This document shows, piece after piece, positions 7,352 through 15,073 of a stretch of 18,127 bases of DNA. Below the pieces are notes generated by a model. That model did no database searches. It had not been told where the DNA came from and worked only from the letters and a program-made list of their open reading frames with translations. The number at the start of each line of letters is the position of its first letter. The first letter of the stretch is position 1. Source of the DNA: JANRIC01 sp033765345 (lineage in GTDB: Bacteria > Bacteroidota > Bacteroidia > Cytophagales > Microscillaceae); assembly GCA_033765345.1 (NCBI GenBank), contig JANRIC010000221.1, positions 1 to 18,127 of the forward strand, in the 5' to 3' direction. The position numbers were made by a program, and so were the translations under genes.

Positions 7352-8107
7352 ATGTGTAAATTCCTTTTAATACTAGTTTTTTGCTTCTGTATGGCAGGGC
7401 TTACTATTGCCGAAGCCCAAGTAGGTATCGGAACAGATAATCCTGACCCTTCTGCCCTATTAGATTTACAAAGTAACAATACAGGGTTTTTAATGCCTCG
7501 TATGAATATCGCCCAGAGAGATGCCATCGCAAATCCTGCTAAGGGACTGATGATTTTTAATCTGGAAAGCCTTTGTCTGGAGGCCAATATCGGAACCCCC
7601 GAAGCCCCCCTGTGGAAATGCTTGGCTGCCCCTCAGATGCCTAATCCAGAGTTTATCATAGATTCGGATTCCATTCCATTGACCAATGTAGTATCCTCAA
7701 ATGGAGCTGTAGTGATTGAAGAACTGCGTGCGTATACGTTTACCCTAACGCGAGATGCCCTCGTCAATGTATCTTATCACTGTGCCATTCAAGAGATCAC
7801 AAAATCCAATGATAGTGGCATTACAGACGGTTTAGCCTATTCTATGGGTACGTTTATGAGCATAGACGATTCTGAAAAGGTCTATGGAGTCTCTTTTGTG
7901 CCATACTCCAATTACGTATTTTTCTTCTCAGTTGGCGTAGTAGCTGGGGCCTGGTATATGAATGGTTCGGCTTCTTATGACTTAGCAGCAGGCACGCACA
8001 CCATTCATTTGTACGGTTCAGTTCATGGAGGAGGTATCAATAATGTAAAAGGAGTTTTTGGCGGCAATGAATTTCAACAAATGCAAGTAGTAGCTTATTA
8101 CAAATAA
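7352..8107 (+). CDS. Secreted tail-fibre-like protein with C1q/TNF-like C-terminal domain
   Basis: This encodes 251 residues. The signal peptide (about residues 1-23, MCKFLLILVFCFCMAGL..EAQ) is followed by VGIGTDNPDPSALLDLQS and GFLMPRMNIAQRDAIANP. That is the characteristic N-terminal module of Bacteroidota exported proteins that resemble phage tail-fibre stalks. The C-terminal part (about 110-251) alternates beta strands (LVNVSYHCAIQ, YVFFFSVGVVAGAWYMNG, GTHTIHLYGS, FQQMQVVAYYK) in the manner of a C1q/TNF-like jelly roll. Such folds usually form trimers and bind proteins or glycans, and a trimeric surface protein is inferred here. It is the first gene of a three-gene operon; the next start follows its stop after 4 bases. 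No T9SS domain is seen, so its final location is uncertain. Confidence 0.85.
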   Translation: MCKFLLILVFCFCMAGLTIAEAQVGIGTDNPDPSALLDLQSNNTGFLMPRMNIAQRDAIANPAKGLMIFNLESLCLEANIGTPEAPLWKCLAAPQMPNPEFIIDSDSIPLTNVVSSNGAVVIEELRAYTFTLTRDALVNVSYHCAIQEITKSNDSGITDGLAYSMGTFMSIDDSEKVYGVSFVPYSNYVFFFSVGVVAGAWYMNGSASYDLAAGTHTIHLYGSVHGGGINNVKGVFGGNEFQQMQVVAYYK

Positions 8108-8111
8108 AACT

Positions 8112-9572
8112 ATGGCATATTTAATCAAACAGGTAGGTTTGGCCTCAATTACTTTTTTAGCAATATTTTCAGAACTTACCGCACAACAAAACCTCAGCAA
8201 CCAAGGGATGATGCGTGTAAAACAAGGCACCGTCTTGTATGTCAAAGGCAATTTTGAAAACCAAAACGGGGCTACGTTTATCCAAAACGGGCAAATGATC
8301 CTTGAGCGTAATTGGCATAACGACGGCAATGTCCCTCAACCCAGCCAGGGTTCTCTTGAGTTAAGAGGCAATTTAATTTCAGGCAGCCAGGATACACACC
8401 TTTATATTCTGAAACTCAATAGCGTATCTGGAAAAGTAATGCTTAGCGGAGGTTCAGACCTGATTATTGGGCATCAGCTTGAATTTATCGAGGGAAGCTT
8501 AGGAAGTAATGCCAACAACCTGGTGGTTTTTCAGGAAGGGGCTTCGCATACAGGTGCAGATGTAGGTCATTATATCGATGGACCCGTCCGCAAAAACGGT
8601 ACAGAAGATTTTATCTTTCCAATAGCAAAAAATGATGTGTATAAACCCTGTGGCCTAGTACAACTGAGTGCTTATGAGAGTTTTACGGCAGAATATTTTT
8701 ATCAATCTTCCCAAGATGGATGCCTCCAGATTCCAAACCCCGAGGCGATTGACACGATCAACGCTCAAGGATTGGTAGAAATGAATCCCTATGAATACTG
8801 GAGTATCGTGCGTGTCGGTAACCAGACCGCCAAGATACTTCTATATTATGATGATACGCCAAGATTTGATTGCAATTATCAAATTGATAGTCTTAATCTA
8901 CTCATGATTGCTCACTATGACGGTACAGACTGGGACGGGCTTCCGGCTCAAGCCGAAGGCAACCTGGATCAGGGTACTTTAACTTCGCTTCTCTCTACGA
9001 ATCAATACGGTATTTTCACAATCGGTATTTATGATGGATTAGGGACGGTTCTTGCGTCTGAACCCAAGGATTTTTATGCCAAAGGGCGTAATTGTCTGCT
9101 TGAAATGGGCTGGACGGCGCGCAGTGAGGATAAAACAGCCTATTATATTCTGGAGCAAAGCGAAAACGGAGCAGAATTTAAGCACCTCGCCCAGGTAGAT
9201 GTGCGGAGCAATACGGTGCATTATTTCGCAAAAATGCGCCTGGAAGCTCAAAGTGCTTACCTCCGCCTAAAAACAGTCTATAAAGACGGAAGCTTTAGCT
9301 ACTCACGACCAATCTTTACAAGTGTCTGCGAAACTTTAGGGTTGAGTATTTCGCCTAATCCTGCTTCGGAATCTGCACAAATCAAAATCAATGACCCGGA
9401 ATTGCTCAAAATTAGACCTTACTTTCAATTGACAGACGGACTAGGCAAGGTGATCAAGGCTGGAAAAATGCCTGAAAACGGTCACATTGACTTGAATTTG
9501 AAAGACATTCCGTCGGGAACTTATGTATTCTCCTGCCAAACTTATCAACTGAAAGTACAAGTATTAAAATGA
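8112..9572 (+). CDS. T9SS type A sorting-domain protein (operon gene 2)
   Basis: This encodes 486 residues. The signal peptide ends near LTAQQNLSNQ (about residue 25). The N-terminal region (about 26-200) is beta-rich with repeated strand-turn patterns (VLYVKGNFENQNGATFIQNG, SGGSDLIIGHQLEF, GHYIDGPVRKNG) as in filamentous or Ig-like surface proteins of the phylum. A middle beta-sandwich (about 320-405, YYILEQSENGAEFKHLAQV..GSFSYSRP) resembles the spacer of the FG-GAP protein encoded at 3901-6060. The C-terminal type A sorting domain starts at LSISPNPASES (about 412). Function is unknown; it is a surface or secreted cargo. It starts 4 bases after the stop of the preceding gene, and its stop overlaps an ATG of the next gene (ATGA at 9569-9572), which suggests translational coupling. 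Confidence 0.9.
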   Translation: MAYLIKQVGLASITFLAIFSELTAQQNLSNQGMMRVKQGTVLYVKGNFENQNGATFIQNGQMILERNWHNDGNVPQPSQGSLELRGNLISGSQDTHLYILKLNSVSGKVMLSGGSDLIIGHQLEFIEGSLGSNANNLVVFQEGASHTGADVGHYIDGPVRKNGTEDFIFPIAKNDVYKPCGLVQLSAYESFTAEYFYQSSQDGCLQIPNPEAIDTINAQGLVEMNPYEYWSIVRVGNQTAKILLYYDDTPRFDCNYQIDSLNLLMIAHYDGTDWDGLPAQAEGNLDQGTLTSLLSTNQYGIFTIGIYDGLGTVLASEPKDFYAKGRNCLLEMGWTARSEDKTAYYILEQSENGAEFKHLAQVDVRSNTVHYFAKMRLEAQSAYLRLKTVYKDGSFSYSRPIFTSVCETLGLSISPNPASESAQIKINDPELLKIRPYFQLTDGLGKVIKAGKMPENGHIDLNLKDIPSGTYVFSCQTYQLKVQVLK

Positions 9573-9592
9573 TTCAAATTTTTGGAAATGCT

Positions 9593-12412
9593 ATGAAAAA
9601 AGTATTATACATCTGTTTTGTGCTTTTGCTGATCTCAGCCTCAAGCATACAGGCGCAAGATTGGATGATCCTACAAGTTAAGGTAGACAAATTACTGAAT
9701 AGCGGTAATTATACAGAGGCTATCAAGCTTTGTGAAGAAACCAAAAAAAAATCCGAAACCAAAACCGAAGGCAAAGCAACGATGATGTATGCCTGGGCTT
9801 GTAATCTCCTGGGCAAATCTCACGAAGCTAGGGCAGATTATAAGGAATCTGAAAAAGCCTACCTCGATGCAGTTCGATACGCTGCCGAGCGCATTGCCAA
9901 AGACAGCACCGTACAAGGAGGCATAGCCGATTACTTTGCTTATAGCTGTAACTTGATCCTATTGTATGCCAATATGGGAAACTTTGCTAAAGCTTTTGAA
10001 CTAACTAATCAAATCCAACGGTACTATAAATATGCCTATCCCCTAGATGCTATTAGTTATTTAAGTATCAAGGGAATCGTTCTTTTAGGACTATCCAAAT
10101 ATACAGAGGCTATCTCTAATCTTGAAGAGTCTATAAAATTAATGAATTCAGCTATGAAAACAGACCTAATGTATACCTTAGATAAAGGGGTCAAACGTTT
10201 TGCAGATGAAAGGTATCTTATGTTAGTTTCCAATTTAGCCATAGCGTATAATTTCCAGGGTGATACTAAGAAATCAGACAGTATTTTTTTGAAATCGATC
10301 AACTTTTATGCAAAGCCCAAAGATGCACTTGATTCACTCCAAGTGATGATGTTATCTTTTAACTTAGCCCAGTCTTACATCATCCAAAAAAAATTTCAGG
10401 AAGCAGATTCTCTTCTTCAAGTGACGCTTGATAGGTTTAAAAATCTATCGGGTGCTGCTTTGCTGGTTCGGGTAAAAATATATTATTTCCTCACGCTGAT
10501 TTATTTGAACAATCATGCTGATTTAGATAAAATTGAACCCTATTTACACGAAGCCAAAGACTTACTTCTTAAACACGCCTACGACAAAAAAATGCTAGGG
10601 ATGATTTGTCGTAGTCTTGGATCATTTTATGAACGGAATGGTCAGTACCAAAAGTCTGCGGAGGAGTATCGGCAAGGCATCCAGGCTCTTTATGACGAAT
10701 TAGAAAGTAATATATATGTCCTCTCTGAAAAAGATAAAAATTATAATTTAAAAGATATTAAAATACATGTTAATTTGGTAAATGCCTTTGGTATTAGACA
10801 CCAAAAGATCATCCCTGAAATTACAGAAGACCTCTATAATCAGGTATTGTTGACCAAGGGCTTTTTGCTGTACGATACCCAAAACATCACTCAGACAATT
10901 AAAAATAGCCAAAACGATACGCTTAAGAAAGAATTTGCAAACTGGCAGGATAAAAAGCAATACCTCTCCAAGCTGTATCCTTACGCTTCGGATGAAAAGA
11001 TCAAAAAACAAATCCTCGATCTAGAGCAGGAAACCAGTGCCTTAGAAGGCCAACTCTCCGCCCAGTCTGCGTATCTTGCAAAGGCATTGGATAAAAAACG
11101 CTCTACCTGGAAAGATATACAAAAAGAACTTGCAGAAAACGAACGGGCTGTTGAGATCGTCAGGGTGTCTTCCTTCTCCAAAGAAACTAAAGACAGTGTA
11201 TCATACATCGCCCTGATTTTGACCCCAGACACGGAAAAGTATCCTGAAATGGTCGTATTGGCAGCAGGCCAAAAACTCGAGGGTACCCACGCATGGACTT
11301 ATAAAAGAAAGGTCATTAATAAATCTGTAGATCGGGATGCCTACAAATACTATTGGAGTGAAATTGCGGCTGTGCTTTATTCCGGTCTCGATAAAAAAAA
11401 TCCTCAGAAAAAACTAAAAGTGTATTTTTCAGGAGATGGCATCTATCATCAAATCAACTTAGCTACCTTGTACAATGACAAAACAGAAAAGTATCTTTAT
11501 GAAGAAATAGACCTCGTACTCCTCAATAGTACCCGCGAAATTCTTGGTAAAGATGAAAAAACAAAACAATTCACCGCACAAGAAAAGCAAGTCGTGGTCT
11601 TAGGGCATCCGGATTATGACCTTAGCCCGGAAGAATACATCGAAGAAAGCCGAAAGCGGAAACCTACTCGAGGAAACGCAAATCCTACGCTTTATAACAA
11701 ATTAGAAGATATTGCCAAGAAAAAATGGGAAGACTTGCCTCAAACCTTATTCGAGTCACAGGAAGTTCATGATTTATTCAAGAGTCATGGCTGGGAATCC
11801 CGGCTTTATCAGGATCAACAAGCCCTGGAAGCCGTATTGAAAAAGGATATGGATCAGGTAGGTGTAGTACATATTGCTACCCACGGCTTCGTCCTAAATA
11901 AACCTCAATCCGAATCAAATCTTTTCCAAAACCTCACAATTTGGAATGAGTCTTTTCTTTTCAAGTCTGACACAAGGACAGATGTAGACCCTATGCTACT
12001 TTCGGGGATTGTACTTGCAGGGGTTACTACTTATTCCGATTCTAGCAATTTATCTGCTTTCGGTTCTCAAATTGAAGATGGTCTGCTTACTGCCTATGAA
12101 GCGTCGGGGCTAAACTTAGACCGGGCTGAACTCGTCACACTTTCGGCCTGCCAAACAGGGCTGGGAGAAATTCAAAGCGGAGAAGGCGTGTACGGTTTGC
12201 AACGTGCCTTTCAGATTGCCGGTGCCAAATCCGTGCTGATGAGCCTCTGGCAGGTGGAGGATGTATCGACCCGGAAGTTTATGGCAGAGTTTTATCGCCA
12301 ATGGCTCTCCGGCAAGACCAAACACGAAGCCCTCCAACTGGCGCGGCAGAAGATTAGAGAAGAATACAAATATCCTTATTATTGGGGAGCTTTTGTGCTG
12401 GTAGGGGAGTGA
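9593..12412 (+). CDS. TPR-CHAT domain caspase-like protease, exported
   Basis: From ATG 9593 this encodes 939 residues. An in-frame ATG at 9569 overlaps the previous stop and adds eight residues; 9593 was chosen because it gives a classic signal peptide, MKKVLYICFVLLLISASSIQAQ. About residues 25-400 form a TPR-type helical solenoid (NSGNYTEAIKLCEE, ALLVRVKIYYFLTLIYL, SLGSFYERNGQYQKSAEEY). A helical, coiled-coil-like segment follows (about 430-515). The CHAT domain occupies about 530-939 and retains both catalytic motifs: His764 in VHIATHGF and Cys853 in TLSACQTGLG, then GEGVYGLQRAFQIAGAKSVLMSLW. CHAT domains are clan CD (caspase-like) proteases. The protein is probably periplasmic or outer-membrane facing and may mature or cleave envelope or secreted proteins. 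It lacks a T9SS domain. Its substrate is unknown; the two upstream gene products are candidates by context only. Confidence 0.95.
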   Translation: MKKVLYICFVLLLISASSIQAQDWMILQVKVDKLLNSGNYTEAIKLCEETKKKSETKTEGKATMMYAWACNLLGKSHEARADYKESEKAYLDAVRYAAERIAKDSTVQGGIADYFAYSCNLILLYANMGNFAKAFELTNQIQRYYKYAYPLDAISYLSIKGIVLLGLSKYTEAISNLEESIKLMNSAMKTDLMYTLDKGVKRFADERYLMLVSNLAIAYNFQGDTKKSDSIFLKSINFYAKPKDALDSLQVMMLSFNLAQSYIIQKKFQEADSLLQVTLDRFKNLSGAALLVRVKIYYFLTLIYLNNHADLDKIEPYLHEAKDLLLKHAYDKKMLGMICRSLGSFYERNGQYQKSAEEYRQGIQALYDELESNIYVLSEKDKNYNLKDIKIHVNLVNAFGIRHQKIIPEITEDLYNQVLLTKGFLLYDTQNITQTIKNSQNDTLKKEFANWQDKKQYLSKLYPYASDEKIKKQILDLEQETSALEGQLSAQSAYLAKALDKKRSTWKDIQKELAENERAVEIVRVSSFSKETKDSVSYIALILTPDTEKYPEMVVLAAGQKLEGTHAWTYKRKVINKSVDRDAYKYYWSEIAAVLYSGLDKKNPQKKLKVYFSGDGIYHQINLATLYNDKTEKYLYEEIDLVLLNSTREILGKDEKTKQFTAQEKQVVVLGHPDYDLSPEEYIEESRKRKPTRGNANPTLYNKLEDIAKKKWEDLPQTLFESQEVHDLFKSHGWESRLYQDQQALEAVLKKDMDQVGVVHIATHGFVLNKPQSESNLFQNLTIWNESFLFKSDTRTDVDPMLLSGIVLAGVTTYSDSSNLSAFGSQIEDGLLTAYEASGLNLDRAELVTLSACQTGLGEIQSGEGVYGLQRAFQIAGAKSVLMSLWQVEDVSTRKFMAEFYRQWLSGKTKHEALQLARQKIREEYKYPYYWGAFVLVGE

Positions 12413-12477
12413 TTGGGGTGTCGGGTGCGAGGTGTTGGGTTTTTTTGAATACCAAGCACTTCTTGATGCAGACGTTA

Positions 12478-12530
12478 AGGTTCCTCGCTATCGCTCGGAA
12501 TGACAGGGAGAAAGTGTTGTCATTTCCGCC
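12478..12530. repeat. GGAATGACA-type dispersed repeat, copy 3
   Basis: GGTTCCTCGC..CTCGGAATGACA (12479-12505) is followed by TGTCATTTCCG (from 12519), an imperfect inverted partner. The word GGAATGACA is shared with the palindromes at 962-989 and 3228-3327. Confidence 0.45.
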
Positions 12531-12594
12531 TTTGTTGGTGTTTAAAAAAGTGCTGTAAAGTGTAAAGGGAATGTTAAGGTTTGTAGGAAGCACT

Positions 12595-12661
12595 TTTTAT
12601 CACCAACAAAGTTTTAGTTGGTTTTGAAATAAAATTTCAAAAAAGCTTGTTGCTGATAAAA
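12595..12661. repeat. AT-rich nested palindrome (possible terminator of the CHAT operon)
   Basis: Outer arms TTTTATCA (12595-12602) and TGATAAAA (12654-12661) continue inward with CAACAA/TTGTTG. The inner hairpin TTTTGAAAT (12622-12630) and ATTTCAAAA (12634-12642) is perfect with a 3-base loop. The structure lies 180 bases after the CHAT stop and could terminate its transcript. Confidence 0.45.
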
Positions 12662-12739
12662 TTAAGGCTTAATAGCCATTTTTAAACATTTTCGATGGTG
12701 TAAAAGCCTGTCTTTCACAAAGACAAGCAGAAAATTACT

Positions 12740-12781
12740 AAAAAAATAGAGTCGCACATCTGGAATTTCAGATGGCGACTC
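12740..12781 (-). terminator. Intrinsic terminator of the YfaP-like lipoprotein gene
   Basis: On the minus strand, after the stop codon at 12810-12812, GAGTCG-G-CATCTG pairs with CAGATG-TG-CGACTC (12749-12781) as two 6-bp stems with a small internal loop. A run of T follows (12740-12747 on plus reads as A). This is a standard intrinsic terminator. Confidence 0.75.
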
Positions 12782-12809
12782 AAACAGCCCTATTTCACAC
12801 AATCAAACA

Positions 12810-13964
12810 TTATTTTTTGCTTTGGTTTTTAATTACTGCTCCATCTGTGTTTGCAGCTCCGCTGGGTCTCCTTACATTGCTGGATGTAGACTCATACGAT
12901 AGTGTATTGATGGGTACCAACACTCCATTAGTAATCTCAAAAACAGTCCAAAGTGTTCCTTCTTTGTTGGGTACATTGAAGTCAGCTACCTGATTTCCTT
13001 CCTGGAATACCCTCACTCTTGCTGAAGACCTAGCCAATGAGGTACTTGAACTAAAACTTCCGAAAGAATAATCGTGCACAGAATAACGATATACCCCTTG
13101 CAGAACTTCTGTAATCGTAATGGTCTCGGGGCCGAAAGAAGACACATCGTCTACATCAAGCTGGGCAGCAACATCAAAGGGTGTTTTGTTCGAGAAATAG
13201 ATGTGAAATCTGTCTGTACTGTCTGTACTGCCTGCGATAGGTCCGGTCAGGTGTGCATCCAGGTCACTGGGTTCTGCTCCCCAAGAAAGTACAATTCTAA
13301 ACTTGGCATTATCGCTGATGGGGCTAATGGTGCCGTTTTGCCCGCCGCTGCTTCCACTGCCTACACAGATGACCGTCAGATACAAGGTGTTGTAGTCGGT
13401 GCCTTTAGCCTCAATGGTATAGTTGCCTACGGGAATATTGCTAAAGGTATAAGCACCATCCGCTCCGGTGAAGCCTTCGGCGATTACGTTTCCGGTGGAG
13501 GCATTGATACCGGCTCTTAATTTCAGGCTTAACCCACTTGCGCCTTGTCCGGTGAGTGCGTCGGTGATTTGGCCGGATATATCACAAGCTCCCGTTGCAT
13601 CAGAGTCGATTTGCAAAACAACCGCCAAGTAAGTAATGACATTACTCAGTACATTTACTTGTGAATACAGCACCTCTCGGTAGTCTGTGCGTTGGAAGGT
13701 GACCGTAAAATCCTCTCCGGCGGGTACGCTTATTTCATAAGAGCCTTCGTCGTCCGTGAGTCCTTCTGCTACTTTATTGTTACCGCGTTTTACTTGTATG
13801 CTCACACCTGCAATTGGGTTTCCTGTGATGGCATCTTTTACAATACCTGTGATAGTTCCTGGGTCAGCAACCGGCTCTGGGGTTCCTTCCTCCTCAGAGC
13901 AGGAAGACAATAAAATACATACTGACAAAATCAAAAAACTGAATTTTAAAAGAAAACTTTTCAT
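12810..13964 (-). CDS. Lipoprotein with two carboxypeptidase-regulatory-like domains and a YfaP-like C-terminal domain
   Basis: This encodes 384 residues from ATG 13964. A longer frame reaches ATG 14015, but 13964 gives a clean lipoprotein signal, MKSFLLKFSFLILSVCILLSSC (Cys22). A short acidic/Pro linker follows. Two CarboxypepD_reg-like domains come next: about residues 36-120 (GTITGIVKDAITGNPIAGVS, EGSYEISVPAGEDFTV) and about 127-205 (CDISGQITDALTGQGASGLS, GAYTFSNIPVGNYTIEAKG). The C-terminal part (about 222-340) matches the YfaP/DUF2135 pattern (LSWGAEPSDLDAHLTGP, RFHIYFSN, ETITITEVLQGVYRYSVHDY). It is likely an outer-membrane lipoprotein that binds protein or glycan; no enzyme motif is seen. 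It lies downstream of the anti-sigma gene but after that gene's terminator, so it may have its own promoter and may be a target of the sigma factor. Confidence 0.9.
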   Translation of the reverse strand: MKSFLLKFSFLILSVCILLSSCSEEEGTPEPVADPGTITGIVKDAITGNPIAGVSIQVKRGNNKVAEGLTDDEGSYEISVPAGEDFTVTFQRTDYREVLYSQVNVLSNVITYLAVVLQIDSDATGACDISGQITDALTGQGASGLSLKLRAGINASTGNVIAEGFTGADGAYTFSNIPVGNYTIEAKGTDYNTLYLTVICVGSGSSGGQNGTISPISDNAKFRIVLSWGAEPSDLDAHLTGPIAGSTDSTDRFHIYFSNKTPFDVAAQLDVDDVSSFGPETITITEVLQGVYRYSVHDYSFGSFSSSTSLARSSARVRVFQEGNQVADFNVPNKEGTLWTVFEITNGVLVPINTLSYESTSSNVRRPSGAANTDGAVIKNQSKK

Positions 13965-14065
13965 AAGAATACTTGTTTTTTTTAAGATGAGTGATCTAGT
14001 AAATAGTGTTATCAATTTTGCTTTGTTAGCCGGGGTTTTGGAAGAAAAAATTAAAAAAAATAGAT

Positions 14066-14110
14066 TTTCAAAAATACAGCTCTTAAGATCACTGTCCTAA
14101 GAGCCGTATT
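14066..14110 (-). terminator. Intrinsic terminator of the sigma/anti-sigma operon
   Basis: On the minus strand, AATACGGCTCTTA (14098-14110) pairs with TAAGAGCTGTATT (14073-14085), 12 of 13 bases, around a 12-base loop. A TTTTT stretch follows. It begins 45 bases after the anti-sigma stop at 14155. Confidence 0.75.
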
Positions 14111-14154
14111 TGTTTAAAAATGATGATTTTGCACGTAATATTCTAAATGAAAGC

Positions 14155-15033
14155 TTATTCTTTTTGAGGCAATTCCTGCCACCTGGTATACTGCACGATG
14201 TCCAACGTATCTTTACCCTTGACCAGTAAATAAGCTGGTTTAGGTTGTTCTACAAAAATGAGTTTGAGGGTTTCGGGCTGGATATTGCCATAAAATCTCA
14301 GGGTATCTTCAGGTCTGAAAAGATAGTAGGTTTTAGAAGGATCGAGCTTTTGTTTGCCGCTAGGGTTTTGGCTATAAAGCAATATAGCACGTCTTTCAGC
14401 GGTTTTAGTGTCGGGAGAGCCAGCAAGTCCTAATCTTTGTCTTATGGTATATTCATTGATATACGCCAGTTTTGGTTTGGTGTTGGCTTCAGGTAGAGGA
14501 ATATCCTCTACCTGCTCAGGGTTTTCCTGAGTCTCTTGAGCAGTATCTTTCTCCCCTACACGAGAATCTGTAATGGGTTTTTCTTCAGATTCTTTTGGAA
14601 GCGTATCTGTGACAAGGGTACCCGTACCCGGCTTTGCTTTGTCTTCTCCCCAGAAAATTTGATAGACAGGCAAGGCTGTCAAGAGTATAAGAAATATGGC
14701 TGCTATCGATAAATAAGGCCTTCTAGTAAGTCGAGAAAAAAAAACATGGGTGTTGGTTTGTTTAGGCAGATCTAAGAGATCAGGATTTTTAGCTAAGATC
14801 GCCTGAAAATCCCGCTTGTATTCTTCTTTTTTGGGGTCTAGGTTTTTTTGTAGATGTAGGTGTTCTAAGCTTGAGATCAGGAGTTTATCAATGCCTTGTT
14901 GTGTTTTTAGGTCTTCTCTAAGTGTTTCATCTCGAGCAAGTTCTTGTTTAAATAATTGCAGTTCTTCCTCATTTAGGTCATTCTCGATGTACCTTTCAAT
15001 CCATTCAAATTTATTTTCATTGTTAATTTCCAT
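14155..15033 (-). CDS. Transmembrane anti-sigma factor
   Basis: This encodes 292 residues. The N-terminal cytoplasmic part (about 1-60) has the short helical pattern of Bacteroidota anti-sigma proteins (WIERYIENDLNEEELQLFKQ, then ARDETLREDLKTQQ) without the Cys/His zinc ligands of ZAS domains. A single membrane helix is seen at about 107-127 (YLSIAAIFLILLTALPVYQIF), preceded by basic RLTRR, so the N-terminus should be inside. The extracytoplasmic part has a long Glu/Thr/Pro-rich linker (about 128-185) and a small beta-rich domain (about 225-292, TLRFYGNIQPETLKLIFVE, YLLVKGKDTLDIVQY). It starts 40 bases after the sigma gene stop, in the same direction, as expected for a cognate pair. It would hold the sigma factor at the membrane until an envelope signal or proteolysis releases it. 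Confidence 0.8.
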   Translation of the reverse strand: MEINNENKFEWIERYIENDLNEEELQLFKQELARDETLREDLKTQQGIDKLLISSLEHLHLQKNLDPKKEEYKRDFQAILAKNPDLLDLPKQTNTHVFFSRLTRRPYLSIAAIFLILLTALPVYQIFWGEDKAKPGTGTLVTDTLPKESEEKPITDSRVGEKDTAQETQENPEQVEDIPLPEANTKPKLAYINEYTIRQRLGLAGSPDTKTAERRAILLYSQNPSGKQKLDPSKTYYLFRPEDTLRFYGNIQPETLKLIFVEQPKPAYLLVKGKDTLDIVQYTRWQELPQKE

Positions 15034-15073
15034 ATCACACGAATTTTTTTATTTCCCAATTTTTTTAGTCTTA

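Larger units (their letters stand above)
12413..12809. other. Palindrome-rich intergenic spacer between convergent operons
   Basis: No credible gene was found on either strand. The spacer begins with a GT-rich run and a T7 stretch just after the CHAT stop, which may assist termination. Several structures follow: a GGAATGACA-type repeat (12478-12530), AAAAAGTGCT/AGCACTTTTT arms (12545-12554 and 12589-12598), an AT-rich nested palindrome (12595-12661), and the terminator of the minus-strand lipoprotein gene (12740-12781). Confidence 0.6.

Noticed and set aside
12354..12593. A 79-residue minus-strand frame across the end of the CHAT gene and the spacer
   Set aside because: It overlaps the conserved CHAT C-terminus, crosses palindromic repeats and has no domain or signal.
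13074..13913. Plus-strand frames of 148 and 73 residues within the YfaP-like lipoprotein gene
   Set aside because: They are antisense to a frame with a lipobox and three recognisable domains, and they show no domain features of their own.
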